The notes beneath the pieces were generated by a model that saw nothing but the letters and a program-made list of their open reading frames with translations, did not search any database and was not told the DNA's origin. The position numbers and the translations under genes are program-made. From DATLSM01 sp035534175 (GTDB lineage: Bacteria; Actinomycetota; Thermoleophilia; Solirubrobacterales; 70-9), in the NCBI GenBank assembly GCA_035534175.1, contig DATLSM010000014.1, positions 1 through 64,000 of the forward strand: a stretch of 64,000 nt of DNA, written 5' to 3'. Positions within the stretch are counted from its first letter, which is position 1, and every line of letters begins with the position of its first letter. Below, piece after piece: positions 1 to 7,999 of the stretch.

Positions 1-453
1 CTGCGGACCGCGCAGAACCCCGACGATGCGGCCGCGCGAGTCGAGCAGGAATGCGTTCGGAAGCCCGTCGATCCCGTAGCGGGTGCCATAGACGCCGTCG
101 GGATCGCTGAGAACCGGGAAGGTCCATCCGAAACGGCGCAGGTAGGAGCGCGCCGGGGCTTCGCCATCGGAGTAATCGACCCCGACCAAGCGAGCGACGC
201 CGTGTAGGGAGCGATCGAAGCGCTCCAGTTCTGGCGCCTCCTTGCGGCACGGCTCACACCAGCTGGCCCAGAAAACGACAACCGCCGCCTTGCCGCGCAG
301 CATCGCCAGCGTCCTCCGCGGGGGCTGGAGGACGGCGGTGGGCAGCGGCGGCGCCGGCCTGGTGGCGACGCGGGGACCGCTGGTTAGCGCCTCGACCGCG
401 ATCAAGCCGACCAGCGCGAGCACCACCAGGGCGGGAACGATGGCGCGCCGCAC
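1..453 (-). CDS. TlpA/ResA-like thioredoxin-fold protein (C-terminus outside window)
   Basis: Membrane-anchored thiol-disulfide oxidoreductase of the TlpA/ResA/CcmG type, expected to act outside the membrane. From a GTG start the frame gives one N-terminal hydrophobic segment (residues 4-24), a short linker and a thioredoxin fold with the redox motif WCEPC at about residues 65-69, preceded by the typical VVVFWAS strand. The later motif GIDGLPNAFLLD supplies the cis-Pro loop. The stop codon lies beyond the window edge, so 151 codons are visible. The neighbouring polysaccharide genes do not indicate a specific partner. The family assignment is firm; the substrate is unknown. Confidence 0.8.
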   Translation of the reverse strand, partial: MRRAIVPALVVLALVGLIAVEALTSGPRVATRPAPPLPTAVLQPPRRTLAMLRGKAAVVVFWASWCEPCRKEAPELERFDRSLHGVARLVGVDYSDGEAPARSYLRRFGWTFPVLSDPDGVYGTRYGIDGLPNAFLLDSRGRIVGVLRGPQ

Positions 454-574
454 GGCTCCCGAGGATACGCCGGCGGCAGAGGCAGGCCGTCGCTGGTGGC
501 GACCAGCTGCCGCTAGGCGTCGCGGAGCACCTCACCCCGCCGGGTTTGTTGCCCCCTTGACGCTTTGCTCCAGA

Positions 575-1822
575 TCAGAGCCTGACCAGATTCTTCGCCA
601 CGATCTCGCGCGTGACGCCTCTGAAATCGATCACCAGGGGGGCGGCGGCGACCACCTCCTCATAGTCGATCTGCGGGTGGGCGGTGACGATCGCGACGAT
701 CTCGGCGGCGCTCAGGCCCTCCTCCAGGTCGACAGAGCTCAGGCCCAGCTCGGGCAGCGCGGGAACGTGGGGGTCGTGATAGGAGAGATCGGCCCCCAGG
801 TCCGCCAGGTGGCGAAGGATCTTCAGGGCGGGCGATTCGCGGGTATCGCCTATGCCGGCCTTGTAGCTGGCGCCGAGCACGAGGACTCTCGAGCCTTTGA
901 CGGGCTTTCCGGCCTCGTTGAGGATCCGCTCGATTCGCTCGACGCAGAAGGCCGGCTGAGCCTGGTTGACCTTCCCAGCCAGCTCGATGAACTCGGGGTA
1001 GAAGTCGTGCTCGCGCGCCTTGAAGGCGAGGTAGAAGGGGTCGACGGGGAGGCAGTGACCGCCCATCCCGGGACCCGGGTCGAAGCGCATGAAGCCGAAG
1101 GGCTTGGTGGAAGCGGCCTCGACAACCTCCCAGACGTCGATCCCGAGCCGGTCGCAGAGTTGGGAGAGCTCGTTGACCAGGGCGATGTTGACCGAGCGGA
1201 AGATGTTCTCCAGCAGCTTGGCGAGCTCTGCCGCCTCGGGGGTGGAGAGGACGACCACCTCGTCGCAGATCTCGGCGTATAGGCCGCGCGCGCGCTCCGC
1301 GCAGCCCTCGGTGACGCCACCGACCAGCTTCGGCGTGGTGCGCACGGTGAAGTCGGTGCGCCCCGGGTCGATCCGCTCGGGGGAGAAGGCAAGGTGGAAG
1401 TCGCGACCGACGATCAGCCCGGACTGCTCGAGAATCGGCAGCAGCCGCTCGCGGGTCGTCCCCGGATAGCTGGTCGACTCGAGGACCACCAGCTGCCCGG
1501 AGCGCAGCACCTGGGATAGAGCGGTGCCGGACTCGACCAGATAGGTGAGGTCGGGCTCGCGCGCACCGCCCAGCGGTGTCGGTACACAGACGATGACCGC
1601 CTCGCAGGCGGCGAGGTCACCGTAGTCGGTGCTCGGCTGGAGGAGGTCGCGCAGGGGCGCCAGGGAAGCGTCGGGGACGTCCTCGATGTAGCTGTGGCCC
1701 TCGGCCAGCGCCTCGATCCTGCGGCGGTCCACGTCGACGCCGGTCACCTCGTGCCCGGCGTCGGCAAAGGCGACGGCCAGCGGCAACCCGACGTAGCCGA
1801 GCCCGACGATCCCGATCTTCAT
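575..1822 (-). CDS. Nucleotide-sugar dehydrogenase (UDP-GlcNAc/UDP-ManNAc/UDP-Glc 6-dehydrogenase family)
   Basis: Oxidises the C6 hydroxyl of a UDP-sugar to a uronic acid in two NAD-dependent steps, supplying an acidic sugar for surface polysaccharide. The 415-residue protein has the N-terminal Rossmann motif GLGYVG at residues 7-12, the central dimerisation helix region and the catalytic cysteine in GGHCLPVDP. The segment ESTSYPGTTRE and the SPERIDPG motif resemble WbpA/WecC enzymes more than UDP-glucose dehydrogenases, so UDP-GlcNAc or UDP-ManNAc is the likelier substrate. The gene has no visible Shine-Dalgarno but a TAGACT box 7 nt before the ATG. It lies apart from the main polysaccharide operon but matches its need for precursors. 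Confidence 0.88.
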   Translation of the reverse strand: MKIGIVGLGYVGLPLAVAFADAGHEVTGVDVDRRRIEALAEGHSYIEDVPDASLAPLRDLLQPSTDYGDLAACEAVIVCVPTPLGGAREPDLTYLVESGTALSQVLRSGQLVVLESTSYPGTTRERLLPILEQSGLIVGRDFHLAFSPERIDPGRTDFTVRTTPKLVGGVTEGCAERARGLYAEICDEVVVLSTPEAAELAKLLENIFRSVNIALVNELSQLCDRLGIDVWEVVEAASTKPFGFMRFDPGPGMGGHCLPVDPFYLAFKAREHDFYPEFIELAGKVNQAQPAFCVERIERILNEAGKPVKGSRVLVLGASYKAGIGDTRESPALKILRHLADLGADLSYHDPHVPALPELGLSSVDLEEGLSAAEIVAIVTAHPQIDYEEVVAAAPLVIDFRGVTREIVAKNLVRL

Positions 1823-1829
1823 CCAGCGC

Positions 1830-1835
1830 AGTCTA
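1830..1835 (-). promoter_or_regulatory. Putative -10 box (TAGACT) of a leaderless sugar-dehydrogenase gene
   Basis: The minus strand reads TAGACT, then 7 nt, then the ATG. A start site about 7 nt after the box would fall on the start codon, and no purine-rich ribosome binding site is present. No convincing -35 is seen. Confidence 0.45.
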
Positions 1836-1999
1836 GGCCGCGCCAGGGGATGGACAGGCCGCAGCTCCCGTACCTCACCGAAAAGCGTGGGCTCGCGATC
1901 GGCATCGAATCCAGGGCGCTTGACCCACCGGCGCCAGAGGCAGCCAAGGGGGAGATGGCCGTGTCGGCCAGGCGTAGCTGCGCGACGCGCCGGAAATGC

Positions 2000-2755
2000 C
2001 TACACGCCGTCGCCGTGGCGGCCCTCGCCGGCGGCGAAACGGGCGGCGCCGCGAGCGGCGATCTCCAGGACCTCGCGGCCGAGGCGATGCTCCAGGGCGA
2101 TGCCATCCGTGAGAGGGAGGCCGAAGCCCTCGAGGGCTGCCCGCCGGTCCGCCAGCATCGTCTCCTGGGGGAAGCCGGAGATCCTCTCGGCCAGCTCCAG
2201 GGCTCGATCGAGGTGCCCTCCGGGGGGGGCGATCTCGTTGATCAGGCCGATCCGGTGAGCCTCCTCCGCCTGCACCGGCCGGCCGGTGAGGATCAGCTCC
2301 AACGCCCTGCCCATGCCGACGGCGCGGGGCAGACGCTGGGTCCCGCCGTCGACCAGCGGAACTCCCCAGCGCCGCTCGAAAAGGCCGAAGACGGAGTCGG
2401 GGGTTGCAATCCGCAGGTCGCACCAGAGGGCCAGCTCAACGCCGCCGGCGAGGCACCAACCATCGATCGCGGCTATCGCCGGCTTGGAGGGGGTGAGACG
2501 GGTCGGTCCCATCGGCCCGTCTGGGTGGTCGACGTCGAGGTCGAGCGCCTTCAGGTCGGCACCGGCACAGAAGGCCTCCTCGCCGGTGCCCGTGAGGACG
2601 AGAACGCGGGCTCCGTCGTCGGCCTCGAAGTCCTCGAAACCGCGGCGCAACAGCTCCGCCGTTGCGCCGTCGACCGCGTTGCGTCGCTCGGGGCGATCGA
2701 TTGTCAGCACCGCGGCGGCCCCGATCCGCTCGTATCGGACCTCCGGTCCGCTCAT
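2000..2755 (-). CDS. Enoyl-CoA hydratase/isomerase (crotonase) family protein
   Basis: Crotonase-fold enzyme acting on an acyl-CoA thioester, most simply hydration of a 2-enoyl-CoA in fatty-acid breakdown. About 251 residues, the usual length. The two oxyanion-hole segments are visible (CAGADLKAL and GWCLAGGVELAL), as is the catalytic-loop region FERRWGVPLVDGGTQRLPR. The glycine-rich catalytic region carries only one of the two glutamates of classical hydratases, so another crotonase reaction is possible. I chose the second of two close ATGs because GAGG lies 9 nt before it, whereas it directly abuts the first ATG. No pathway partners are adjacent. Confidence 0.82.
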   Translation of the reverse strand: MSGPEVRYERIGAAAVLTIDRPERRNAVDGATAELLRRGFEDFEADDGARVLVLTGTGEEAFCAGADLKALDLDVDHPDGPMGPTRLTPSKPAIAAIDGWCLAGGVELALWCDLRIATPDSVFGLFERRWGVPLVDGGTQRLPRAVGMGRALELILTGRPVQAEEAHRIGLINEIAPPGGHLDRALELAERISGFPQETMLADRRAALEGFGLPLTDGIALEHRLGREVLEIAARGAARFAAGEGRHGDGV

Positions 2756-2764
2756 CGCGGCCAT

Positions 2765-3566
2765 CCTCGCACAGGAGCTTTAGTCCGAATTGTGCGCCAG
2801 GCTGGGGGCGATCTCTGACGACGGCCGGGCGGTGGGCGCCGGCGCGAGTTCTTGTCAGACGAAGGGCCCGCGGGGGCATCGCCGGGTGGTAGGACCCCGA
2901 GGCCATCGACCGCGAGATGAAGGTGCCGTGAGATTTCGCCGGGGCTGAGCCTGCCCTGGGCGGCCCCGAGGTTGCCGAGCCGCCGCACACCTACCCCTTC
3001 CGATCGATGCATAGGAGGTTGCTCCATGCTCCCCGCGCGCCCACGGTGAGGTGCCGAGCGAGAAGCGGGTGAACCCCGCGTCGCGGGGCGAGACCGCTTC
3101 GGTCTGGCTGGAGTGAACGGGAGCGGGCGGGCTAGTCACCGGCGTCTCACGGGGTTCGCCAGCAACGCCCGGCTCCCAAACGGCGCCCCGGTCGCGGGCC
3201 GGGGAGGGCAGGTCCCCCAAGCCACCGGCAACGTTAGGGACGGCGTCGGACGGGCCGGCGGGCACAAAAAAACGACCGGGGGCACCGCTCGTCGCCTGCC
3301 TTGCACGTAGCCTTCGCGCATAGAAGCTCGTCGCGCCACCTGTCGAGTTCAGTCTCCCGCTTGGCTTCCGCAGGATTCCTCTCTCTCCCAGTCGCAGGAT
3401 CAACCTAGCGCCTCACATCGCCGGGCGCCAGGGGTGGGCCAGCGGCGATCCCGCAAAATCCGGAGAAAAGGAGGCGGGGGACCGTTGGCTTGGCGACCTT
3501 CGGTGCGGATACGGACCGCGGGGGATGACTCGACCCCTCGAAGCGTCACCCAGGAGAGGGCGGCAC
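2765..3566. other. Long stretch without a recognisable gene
   Basis: About 800 bases between the crotonase gene and a decayed transporter fragment. Open frames exist on both strands but their translations are arginine/proline/serine-rich, as expected for non-coding GC-rich DNA. One minus-strand frame near 2752-3027 reads somewhat protein-like (GNLGAAQGRLSPGEISRH) but I cannot place it in a family. Two tight hairpins (listed separately) and an A7 run at about 3266-3272, exceptional in this GC-rich DNA, are the only structured signals I see. Confidence 0.5.
3074..3105. repeat. Pair of adjacent perfect 6-bp hairpins
   Basis: CCCCGC-GTC-GCGGGG (3074-3088) is followed two bases later by AGACCG-CTT-CGGTCT (3091-3105). 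Both have 3-nt loops and perfect stems. Together they look like a REP-type palindromic element or part of a structured RNA. No second copy was found in the window, and no T-run follows, so it is not an ordinary intrinsic terminator. Confidence 0.5.
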
Positions 3567-3758
3567 AATGTCGTGCTCACGGCGGCGATCGCCGGCCTCG
3601 GGGGCTGCTTTTCAGCTCGCGGCGGCGCCTACTGGACCCATGCCGCGATGGGGCCCTCCACCCGGTGGTTCTGCTGGAAGTTTGTCCCCGAGACCCAGGG
3701 CAAGCACCCTGCTGACATCCAGGCGATCTTTCAGGCCCGCGCCGATACCGATACATAG
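3567..3758 (+). pseudogene. Decayed C-terminal fragment of an MFS sugar-porter transporter
   Basis: About 63 codons whose translation contains GGAYWTHAAMG and then KFVPETQGKHPADIQAIF. This matches the end of the major facilitator sugar-porter family, where the last transmembrane helix is followed by the signature VPET(K/R)G and an acidic SLEEI-like tail. The hydrophobic helix is corrupted here (PSTRWFCW). Nothing resembling the first eleven helices is seen upstream on either strand, so this is a relic of a deleted gene and not a working transporter. The frame is open from an ATG at 3525, but the first 14 codons show no similarity. Confidence 0.7.
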
Positions 3759-3792
3759 GGCCCCTCTGCTGCCGCGACCAGGTGGGGCTGGT

Positions 3793-3798
3793 TAGGCT
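3793..3798 (+). promoter_or_regulatory. Putative -10 box (TAGGCT) of leaderless metF
   Basis: TAGGCT ends 6 nt before the metF ATG and no ribosome binding site lies between. A weak GC-rich -35 region is all that can be seen upstream. Confidence 0.45.
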
Positions 3799-3804
3799 GG
3801 CAGC

Positions 3805-4698
3805 ATGCGCATCGACGAGATCCTCGACTCGAGGCGGCCGGTCTTCTCGGTCGAGTTCTTCCCGCCGAAGACGGCCGAGGCGAGCGAGCAGCTGTTCGCC
3901 ACCGCGCGGGAGCTTCGCCCTCTGGAGCCCGACTTCGTCTCGGTGACCTACGGGGCGGGCGGATCGACCCGGGATGGAACCGTCGAGATCACCAAGGCGC
4001 TGAAGGACCAGCTGGGCTACGAGACGATGGCCCACCTGAGCTGCGTCGGCGAGACGACGGCCGGCCTGGCGAGCACCCTGGATCGGATCCAGGCGGCTGG
4101 AATCGAGAACGTATTCGCCCTGCGGGGAGACCCGCCGCGTGGGCGCGAGGGTTTCGAGCAACCGGAGGGAGGCCTGGGCAGCGCGGCGGAGCTGGCGGCA
4201 TTCATCGCGCAGGGGTGGGACTTCACGATCGGCGGGGCGTGCTTCCCCGAGGTACACCCGGAGGCCCCCGATCTGGAGACCGACCTCTCCTACCTGACGA
4301 CCAAGGTGGAGGCGGGGGCGAGCTTCCTCATCACCCAGCTCTTCTTCGACAACCGGGTCTACTTCGACTTCGTCGAGGCGGCGCGGCAGCGCGGCATCGG
4401 GGTGCCGATCCTCGCCGGGGTGATTCCGGTCGCCGGCTTCGCTCAGACCAGGCGGATCTGCGAACTGTGCGACGCGAGCATCCCGGCATCGCTGGAGACG
4501 GCCTTTCACGCCGCTGAGGGAGACCCCGAGCGGGAGTTCGAGCTGGGCGTGGCCTACGCGTCCCAGCAGTGCGCAGAGCTGCTGATGAGGGGAGCGCCGG
4601 GCATCCATTTCTACGCGCTGAACCGAGCGCCCGCGACCCGGGCCGTGCTCGGAGCGCTGCGCGCGGCGCGGCCATGGGACCGCGACTACGCCCTGTAG
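3805..4698 (+). CDS. metF: Methylenetetrahydrofolate reductase [NAD(P)H]
   Basis: FAD-dependent reduction of 5,10-methylene-THF to 5-methyl-THF, the methyl donor for methionine synthesis. The 297 residues match the bacterial MetF length with no regulatory C-terminal domain. Signature segments run in order through the TIM barrel: FSVEFFPPK near the N-terminus with the catalytic glutamate, VTYGAGGSTR, the ALRGDPPRG flavin-binding loop and the ITQLFFDN segment. The gene appears leaderless. Its 3' end overlaps the convergent acetyltransferase gene by 13 bp. No other methionine genes are nearby. Confidence 0.95.
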   Translation: MRIDEILDSRRPVFSVEFFPPKTAEASEQLFATARELRPLEPDFVSVTYGAGGSTRDGTVEITKALKDQLGYETMAHLSCVGETTAGLASTLDRIQAAGIENVFALRGDPPRGREGFEQPEGGLGSAAELAAFIAQGWDFTIGGACFPEVHPEAPDLETDLSYLTTKVEAGASFLITQLFFDNRVYFDFVEAARQRGIGVPILAGVIPVAGFAQTRRICELCDASIPASLETAFHAAEGDPEREFELGVAYASQQCAELLMRGAPGIHFYALNRAPATRAVLGALRAARPWDRDYAL

Positions 4699-5666
4699 GC
4701 GGGGAAGAAACCGGCGGCGTCGCGGTGGGCTGAGATGCGCTCGTAGGCGATGGCGTCGCAGACGATCTCCGAGGTGAGCCACGGCTGCTCCCGGTTGGCA
4801 AAGCCGCGCTTGAATTCCTCCAGGGCGTCGCCGCGGGCAATGCCGCCGCCGAGGTTGAACGGGATGCCGAGGTCGGCGGCAAGCTCGACCAGGGTGGCGA
4901 CGACGTTCTTCATCGGCGAGTCGCGGAGATTGGCGTCGGCGCTGCCGCTCAGGTAGTAGTGAAGGACCTCGTCGCTACGTGCGGCGATCGAGGCCGCCGC
5001 AGCCTCCCCCCCCGGAGCAAGCGCCAGGACGAGCCAGCTTCGATCCGATTCGAGCGCCCGGTCGAAGTAGGCCGGGCCGAAGAAATAGCGCTCGGCGGCG
5101 TCGGTCCGGCGCATCGTCTGCTCGTAGGCGGCCAGGAAGCCGGCCCGCTGATCCGCCGAGGCCTGCGGGCCCGCCACGACCTCGACCTGGTAGCCGCGAC
5201 GGATGTTTCGGCGGATCTGCTGGCGGTCGCTCATTCGGCTCTTGCTCGGCAGGGCGGGGTCGGCGATCTGGACGACCTTTCGCTCCCTCGCACCGGTCAG
5301 CGGCGACTCGCCGAGGGCGTGCCGGATGAAGAGGGAGACCAGCCCGGTGGCGGAGAAGTCAACCGAGTCGGGATCGATCGCCGGCCCGCCGGGCGATTTC
5401 GCGCTCATCCCCGCATGCGGGGAGGCGGTAGCGCCTCGAAGGATGAGGCCGGGGTAACCGTAGGGGGAGATCGCATCGACCCGGGGGCCGCCGTCGATCG
5501 GACGGACAATCAGCGGTGCCAAAAGCTCCGACTCGCCGTTGATGATGCGAAGCGTGTGGGTCACCTCCTCGGCGTCGAGGAAGGGGCGCGAGCGGAAGAA
5601 CTCCTCGCTCGCCGCCGCTTGGCCACGGTCGGGGATCAGCTCGGCGCTTGGGGCCGGTGGGCTCAC
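4686..5666 (-). CDS. FemAB/BioF2-like GNAT acyltransferase
   Basis: Probable N-acyl or aminoacyl transferase of the FemAB-like GNAT superfamily; such proteins modify peptidoglycan bridges or envelope polysaccharides. The C-terminal 150 residues show the typical layout: a strand with HYYLSGSADANLRDSPMKN, a following helix, and FNLGGGI with an acidic-basic tail ending in FKRGFANREQPW. The middle carries the RRNIRRGYQVEV segment common in FemAB-type enzymes. I selected a GTG start that overlaps the upstream stop as GTGA; a longer frame from an upstream ATG would overlap the preceding gene by 64 bp. The two acetyltransferase genes are probably cotranslated. Exact substrate unknown. Confidence 0.75.
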   Translation of the reverse strand: MSPPAPSAELIPDRGQAAASEEFFRSRPFLDAEEVTHTLRIINGESELLAPLIVRPIDGGPRVDAISPYGYPGLILRGATASPHAGMSAKSPGGPAIDPDSVDFSATGLVSLFIRHALGESPLTGARERKVVQIADPALPSKSRMSDRQQIRRNIRRGYQVEVVAGPQASADQRAGFLAAYEQTMRRTDAAERYFFGPAYFDRALESDRSWLVLALAPGGEAAAASIAARSDEVLHYYLSGSADANLRDSPMKNVVATLVELAADLGIPFNLGGGIARGDALEEFKRGFANREQPWLTSEIVCDAIAYERISAHRDAAGFFPAYRA

Positions 5667-6211
5667 CCGAGTATGTCCGCGGCGGCCGCTCGGAACTCCT
5701 CCGGGAGGACTCCCCATATCTCGCAATCGTCGGGGGGGGCGCCGTCGCGCAGCAGGTGGGACCGCATCGTCCCCTCGTGCTTCCAGCCGAGGCTCGCGAC
5801 GGTCTTCTTCGCCACCTCGTTGCGGGACGGGATGCGACCGTAGACCCGGTGAGCGCCGAACTCGTCAAAGGCTCTGGCGATGGTCAGAGCCTCGGCGCGG
5901 CGGCCGACCCCCATACCGCGCACGTCGTCGCCGATCAGTGCCCCCAACTCCGGGGCCGTCTGGCGGCGGAGCCCATAGAGGGCGGTGAAGCCGACCGGCT
6001 CGTCGTAGCCCTCGACCAGGATCGCGTACTTTCGGTCCTCGCCGGAGTCGTCCATGGCCCGCCGCGTCCAGGCTTCCGCTTGCTCGGGGGAGAAGGCCTC
6101 GCGGCTCTCCATCAGGGTCTTGGTCGCCTCGGGGTTGTTGAACCAGCGGTGGACGGCTTGAGCGTCGGCGGGATCGAAGCGTCGCAGGCTCACCTTGGGC
6201 TTCTCTGTCAC
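5663..6211 (-). CDS. RimJ/RimL-type GNAT N-acetyltransferase
   Basis: Acetyl-CoA-dependent N-acetyltransferase of the RimJ/RimL/Acetyltransf_3 group, 182 residues. It begins with the family-typical VSLRRFDPADAQAVHRW. The acetyl-CoA loop appears as DDVRGMGVGRRAEAL, followed by the helix and the GRIPSRNEVAKKTVASLGWKHEG segment that is nearly diagnostic (N...A...EK.GF.EG). Substrates in this group range from ribosomal proteins to sugars; given the polysaccharide context a sugar-amine target is possible but unproven. GTG start preceded by a TAGGGT box at 6 nt. Confidence 0.85.
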   Translation of the reverse strand: MTEKPKVSLRRFDPADAQAVHRWFNNPEATKTLMESREAFSPEQAEAWTRRAMDDSGEDRKYAILVEGYDEPVGFTALYGLRRQTAPELGALIGDDVRGMGVGRRAEALTIARAFDEFGAHRVYGRIPSRNEVAKKTVASLGWKHEGTMRSHLLRDGAPPDDCEIWGVLPEEFRAAAADILG

Positions 6212-6217
6212 GCGGAA

Positions 6218-6223
6218 ACCCTA
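6218..6223 (-). promoter_or_regulatory. Putative -10 box (TAGGGT) of the acetyltransferase pair
   Basis: On the minus strand TAGGGT is followed by 6 nt and the GTG start codon; there is no Shine-Dalgarno in between, consistent with a leaderless transcript for the two-gene acetyltransferase unit. Confidence 0.42.
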
Positions 6224-6282
6224 AACCAGGGCCAAGCCCCCACCGACGGATCCGGGCCCGCCGTTTTCGCCCGCGCGGATGT

Positions 6283-6846
6283 TCAGTCGGGGGCCAGGCC
6301 CCGGCCGGTCAAGACCAGCCAGCCTGTCTTCAGCAGGATGCGGGCGTCAAGACTGGGGGAGCGGTGGTCGACGTACCAGATGTCCAGCTCGATCCGCTCC
6401 TCCCAGGGAATGCCCGCTCGGCCCTGAACCTGGGCCCAGCCGGTGATCCCCGGCAGCACCTCGTGGCGGCGATTCTGGCGCGGGGTGTAGTCCGCTACCT
6501 GGGCAGGAATGGTGGGGCGCGGGCCGACGATCGCCATCTCGCCGCGCAGGACGTTGACCAGGTTGGGCACCTCGTCGAGGGAGGTGCGGCGCAGGAGGCG
6601 ACCGGCGGCGGTGACGCGAGGGTCTTCTCGGGAAACGACGGTTCCGACCCCGACGGGGTCCGAGCCGCTGATCATCGTGCGCAGCTTCAGCATCTTGAAC
6701 TGATCTCCGTCCTTACCGACCCGGCGCTGGCGGTAGAGGACCGGGCCGCGGCTGCCAAGCCTGATCGCCAACGCTGCGATCACCAGCAGCGGCGAGAACA
6801 GGGCGAGGGCGAGGGCGGCGATCACCAGGTCGAAAGTCCGAGTCAA
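6283..6846 (-). CDS. Initiating sugar (phosphoglycosyl) transferase, WcaJ/Bac_transf family
   Basis: Transfers a sugar-1-phosphate from a UDP-sugar to undecaprenyl phosphate, the first committed step of a repeat unit. 187 residues, the short monotopic core form without the polytopic N-terminus of WcaJ. Visible are the N-terminal re-entrant helix (FDLVIAALALALFSPLLVI), then RLGSRGPVLYRQRRVGKDG, the KLRTM motif, RTSLDEVPNLVNVLRGEM and PGITGWAQVQGR, all family hallmarks. TTG start with a strong GGGAGG seven bases upstream. It follows two glycosyltransferase genes in the same direction, so it closes a small operon. Confidence 0.92.
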   Translation of the reverse strand: MTRTFDLVIAALALALFSPLLVIAALAIRLGSRGPVLYRQRRVGKDGDQFKMLKLRTMISGSDPVGVGTVVSREDPRVTAAGRLLRRTSLDEVPNLVNVLRGEMAIVGPRPTIPAQVADYTPRQNRRHEVLPGITGWAQVQGRAGIPWEERIELDIWYVDHRSPSLDARILLKTGWLVLTGRGLAPD

Positions 6847-6868
6847 CGTTTACCTCCCAACAGCTGCG

Positions 6869-7999
6869 TCATCTGGTTCCGTCGGCCTTCTCCCAGGCCC
6901 CTGGGGGGCCGTTGCGGGCGCGGTCCCAGAGGCCGGCGGCAATCGAGGCGGTCGTCATCACGTAGTAGCGCGCGATCCGCAGCGGAGCCAGCGGCAGCCA
7001 GCGGCCGAGGATCGCGGCGGCGATGACCGTGGCCTGGAGGGTGAGGGTGACGGCGTAGACCCAGCCATCGCCGAGCAGAGCGAGGTTCGCCGCCAAGGCG
7101 AGGAGATGCAGGAGCGGCGTCATGTAGCGCAGCAGCCGGTGCGAGGCCAGCTCGAAGGCATAGAGCGGCGGGTAGCCGCCTGGCGCCAGCATCCCCTCCC
7201 CGACGAGGATGTCCCAGAGCCCGACCATCATTCGCCGTTTGCGGGCGAACTCTCCCTCCAGAGTGGGAACCATCTTCTCCTCGGCGCGGGCCCAGGGAAC
7301 ATAGAGAGAGCGCGAACCGCGCTTGGCCAGCTCGAAGGGGAATGAGAGGTCGTGGCTTGCGGCTGGCGGCAGAGCGATGTAGGCGTCGGCTCGCACGGCG
7401 TAGATCGCGCCGTTGCCGGCGGTGACCCCGGCCAGCGCCGACTCCCTTTCCCGCACCCGCATCTCGTAGCGCCAGTAGGCGCCCTCCAGATTGCCGCCGC
7501 CAGCGCCGGTGAAGTTGACCTGGCCGCAGGCGTAGCCGACCGCGGGATCGGCGAAGGTCTCGACCAGGTGGCGGAGGGCATCCGGGGCCCAGGTGCTGTT
7601 TGCGTCGGAGAAGGCCAGGATCTCCCCCGAGGCGCGGGCGGCGGCGGCGTTCTGAGCGACGATCTTGCCGCCGCGGGGAAGGTCGAGGACGAGGTCTGCG
7701 CCCGCCGCGGCGGCCCGCTCGACGGTCGCGTCGGAGGAGCCGTCGGAGGCAACGATCACCTCCAGGCGCTGGCGCGGCCAATCGAGGGCGAGGGAGTTGG
7801 CAACCTTGGCGGCTATCACCTCCTCCTCCTCGTGGGCGGCGACGATCAGCGAGACGCGCGGCGGCTCCTCCCAGGCGCCCGGCCGCAGGGTCGGACGGCG
7901 GCGCATGGCGACCAGGGCTCGGAGCGCCAGCGGGTAGCCGGCGTGGGTGTAGACGATCGAGAAGGCGCAGAGCCAGAAGAGGATCGCGACGGCGATCAC
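6869..7999 (-). CDS. Membrane glycosyltransferase family 2
   Basis: Processive-type or membrane-associated GT2 glycosyltransferase, 376 residues. The GT-A core follows a single N-terminal helix: SLIVAAHEEEEVI, VIVASDGSSDATV, then a DxD-like FSDANS motif and a central GGNLEGAYWRYE region. At least two hydrophobic helices at the C-terminus (PLLHLLALAANLALLG and TLTLQATVIAAAILG) anchor it to the membrane. Its GTG start overlaps the stop of the preceding glycosyltransferase by 4 bp (GTGA), so they are translationally coupled. It probably extends the lipid-linked repeat begun by the sugar transferase just downstream. Confidence 0.85.
   Translation of the reverse strand: MIAVAILFWLCAFSIVYTHAGYPLALRALVAMRRRPTLRPGAWEEPPRVSLIVAAHEEEEVIAAKVANSLALDWPRQRLEVIVASDGSSDATVERAAAAGADLVLDLPRGGKIVAQNAAAARASGEILAFSDANSTWAPDALRHLVETFADPAVGYACGQVNFTGAGGGNLEGAYWRYEMRVRERESALAGVTAGNGAIYAVRADAYIALPPAASHDLSFPFELAKRGSRSLYVPWARAEEKMVPTLEGEFARKRRMMVGLWDILVGEGMLAPGGYPPLYAFELASHRLLRYMTPLLHLLALAANLALLGDGWVYAVTLTLQATVIAAAILGRWLPLAPLRIARYYVMTTASIAAGLWDRARNGPPGAWEKADGTR

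Noticed and set aside
3045..3330. Possible c-di-AMP (ydaO) riboswitch or RNase P/tmRNA
   Set aside because: Conserved cores such as GACAGCTAAC, GGAAAGTCCGG and the tmRNA ends are absent; only the twin hairpins remain.
2855..3403. 182-residue minus-strand frame in the gene-free region
   Set aside because: Composition is noncoding-like (Arg, Pro, Ser, Gly) and runs through two hairpins; no ribosome binding site or known domain.
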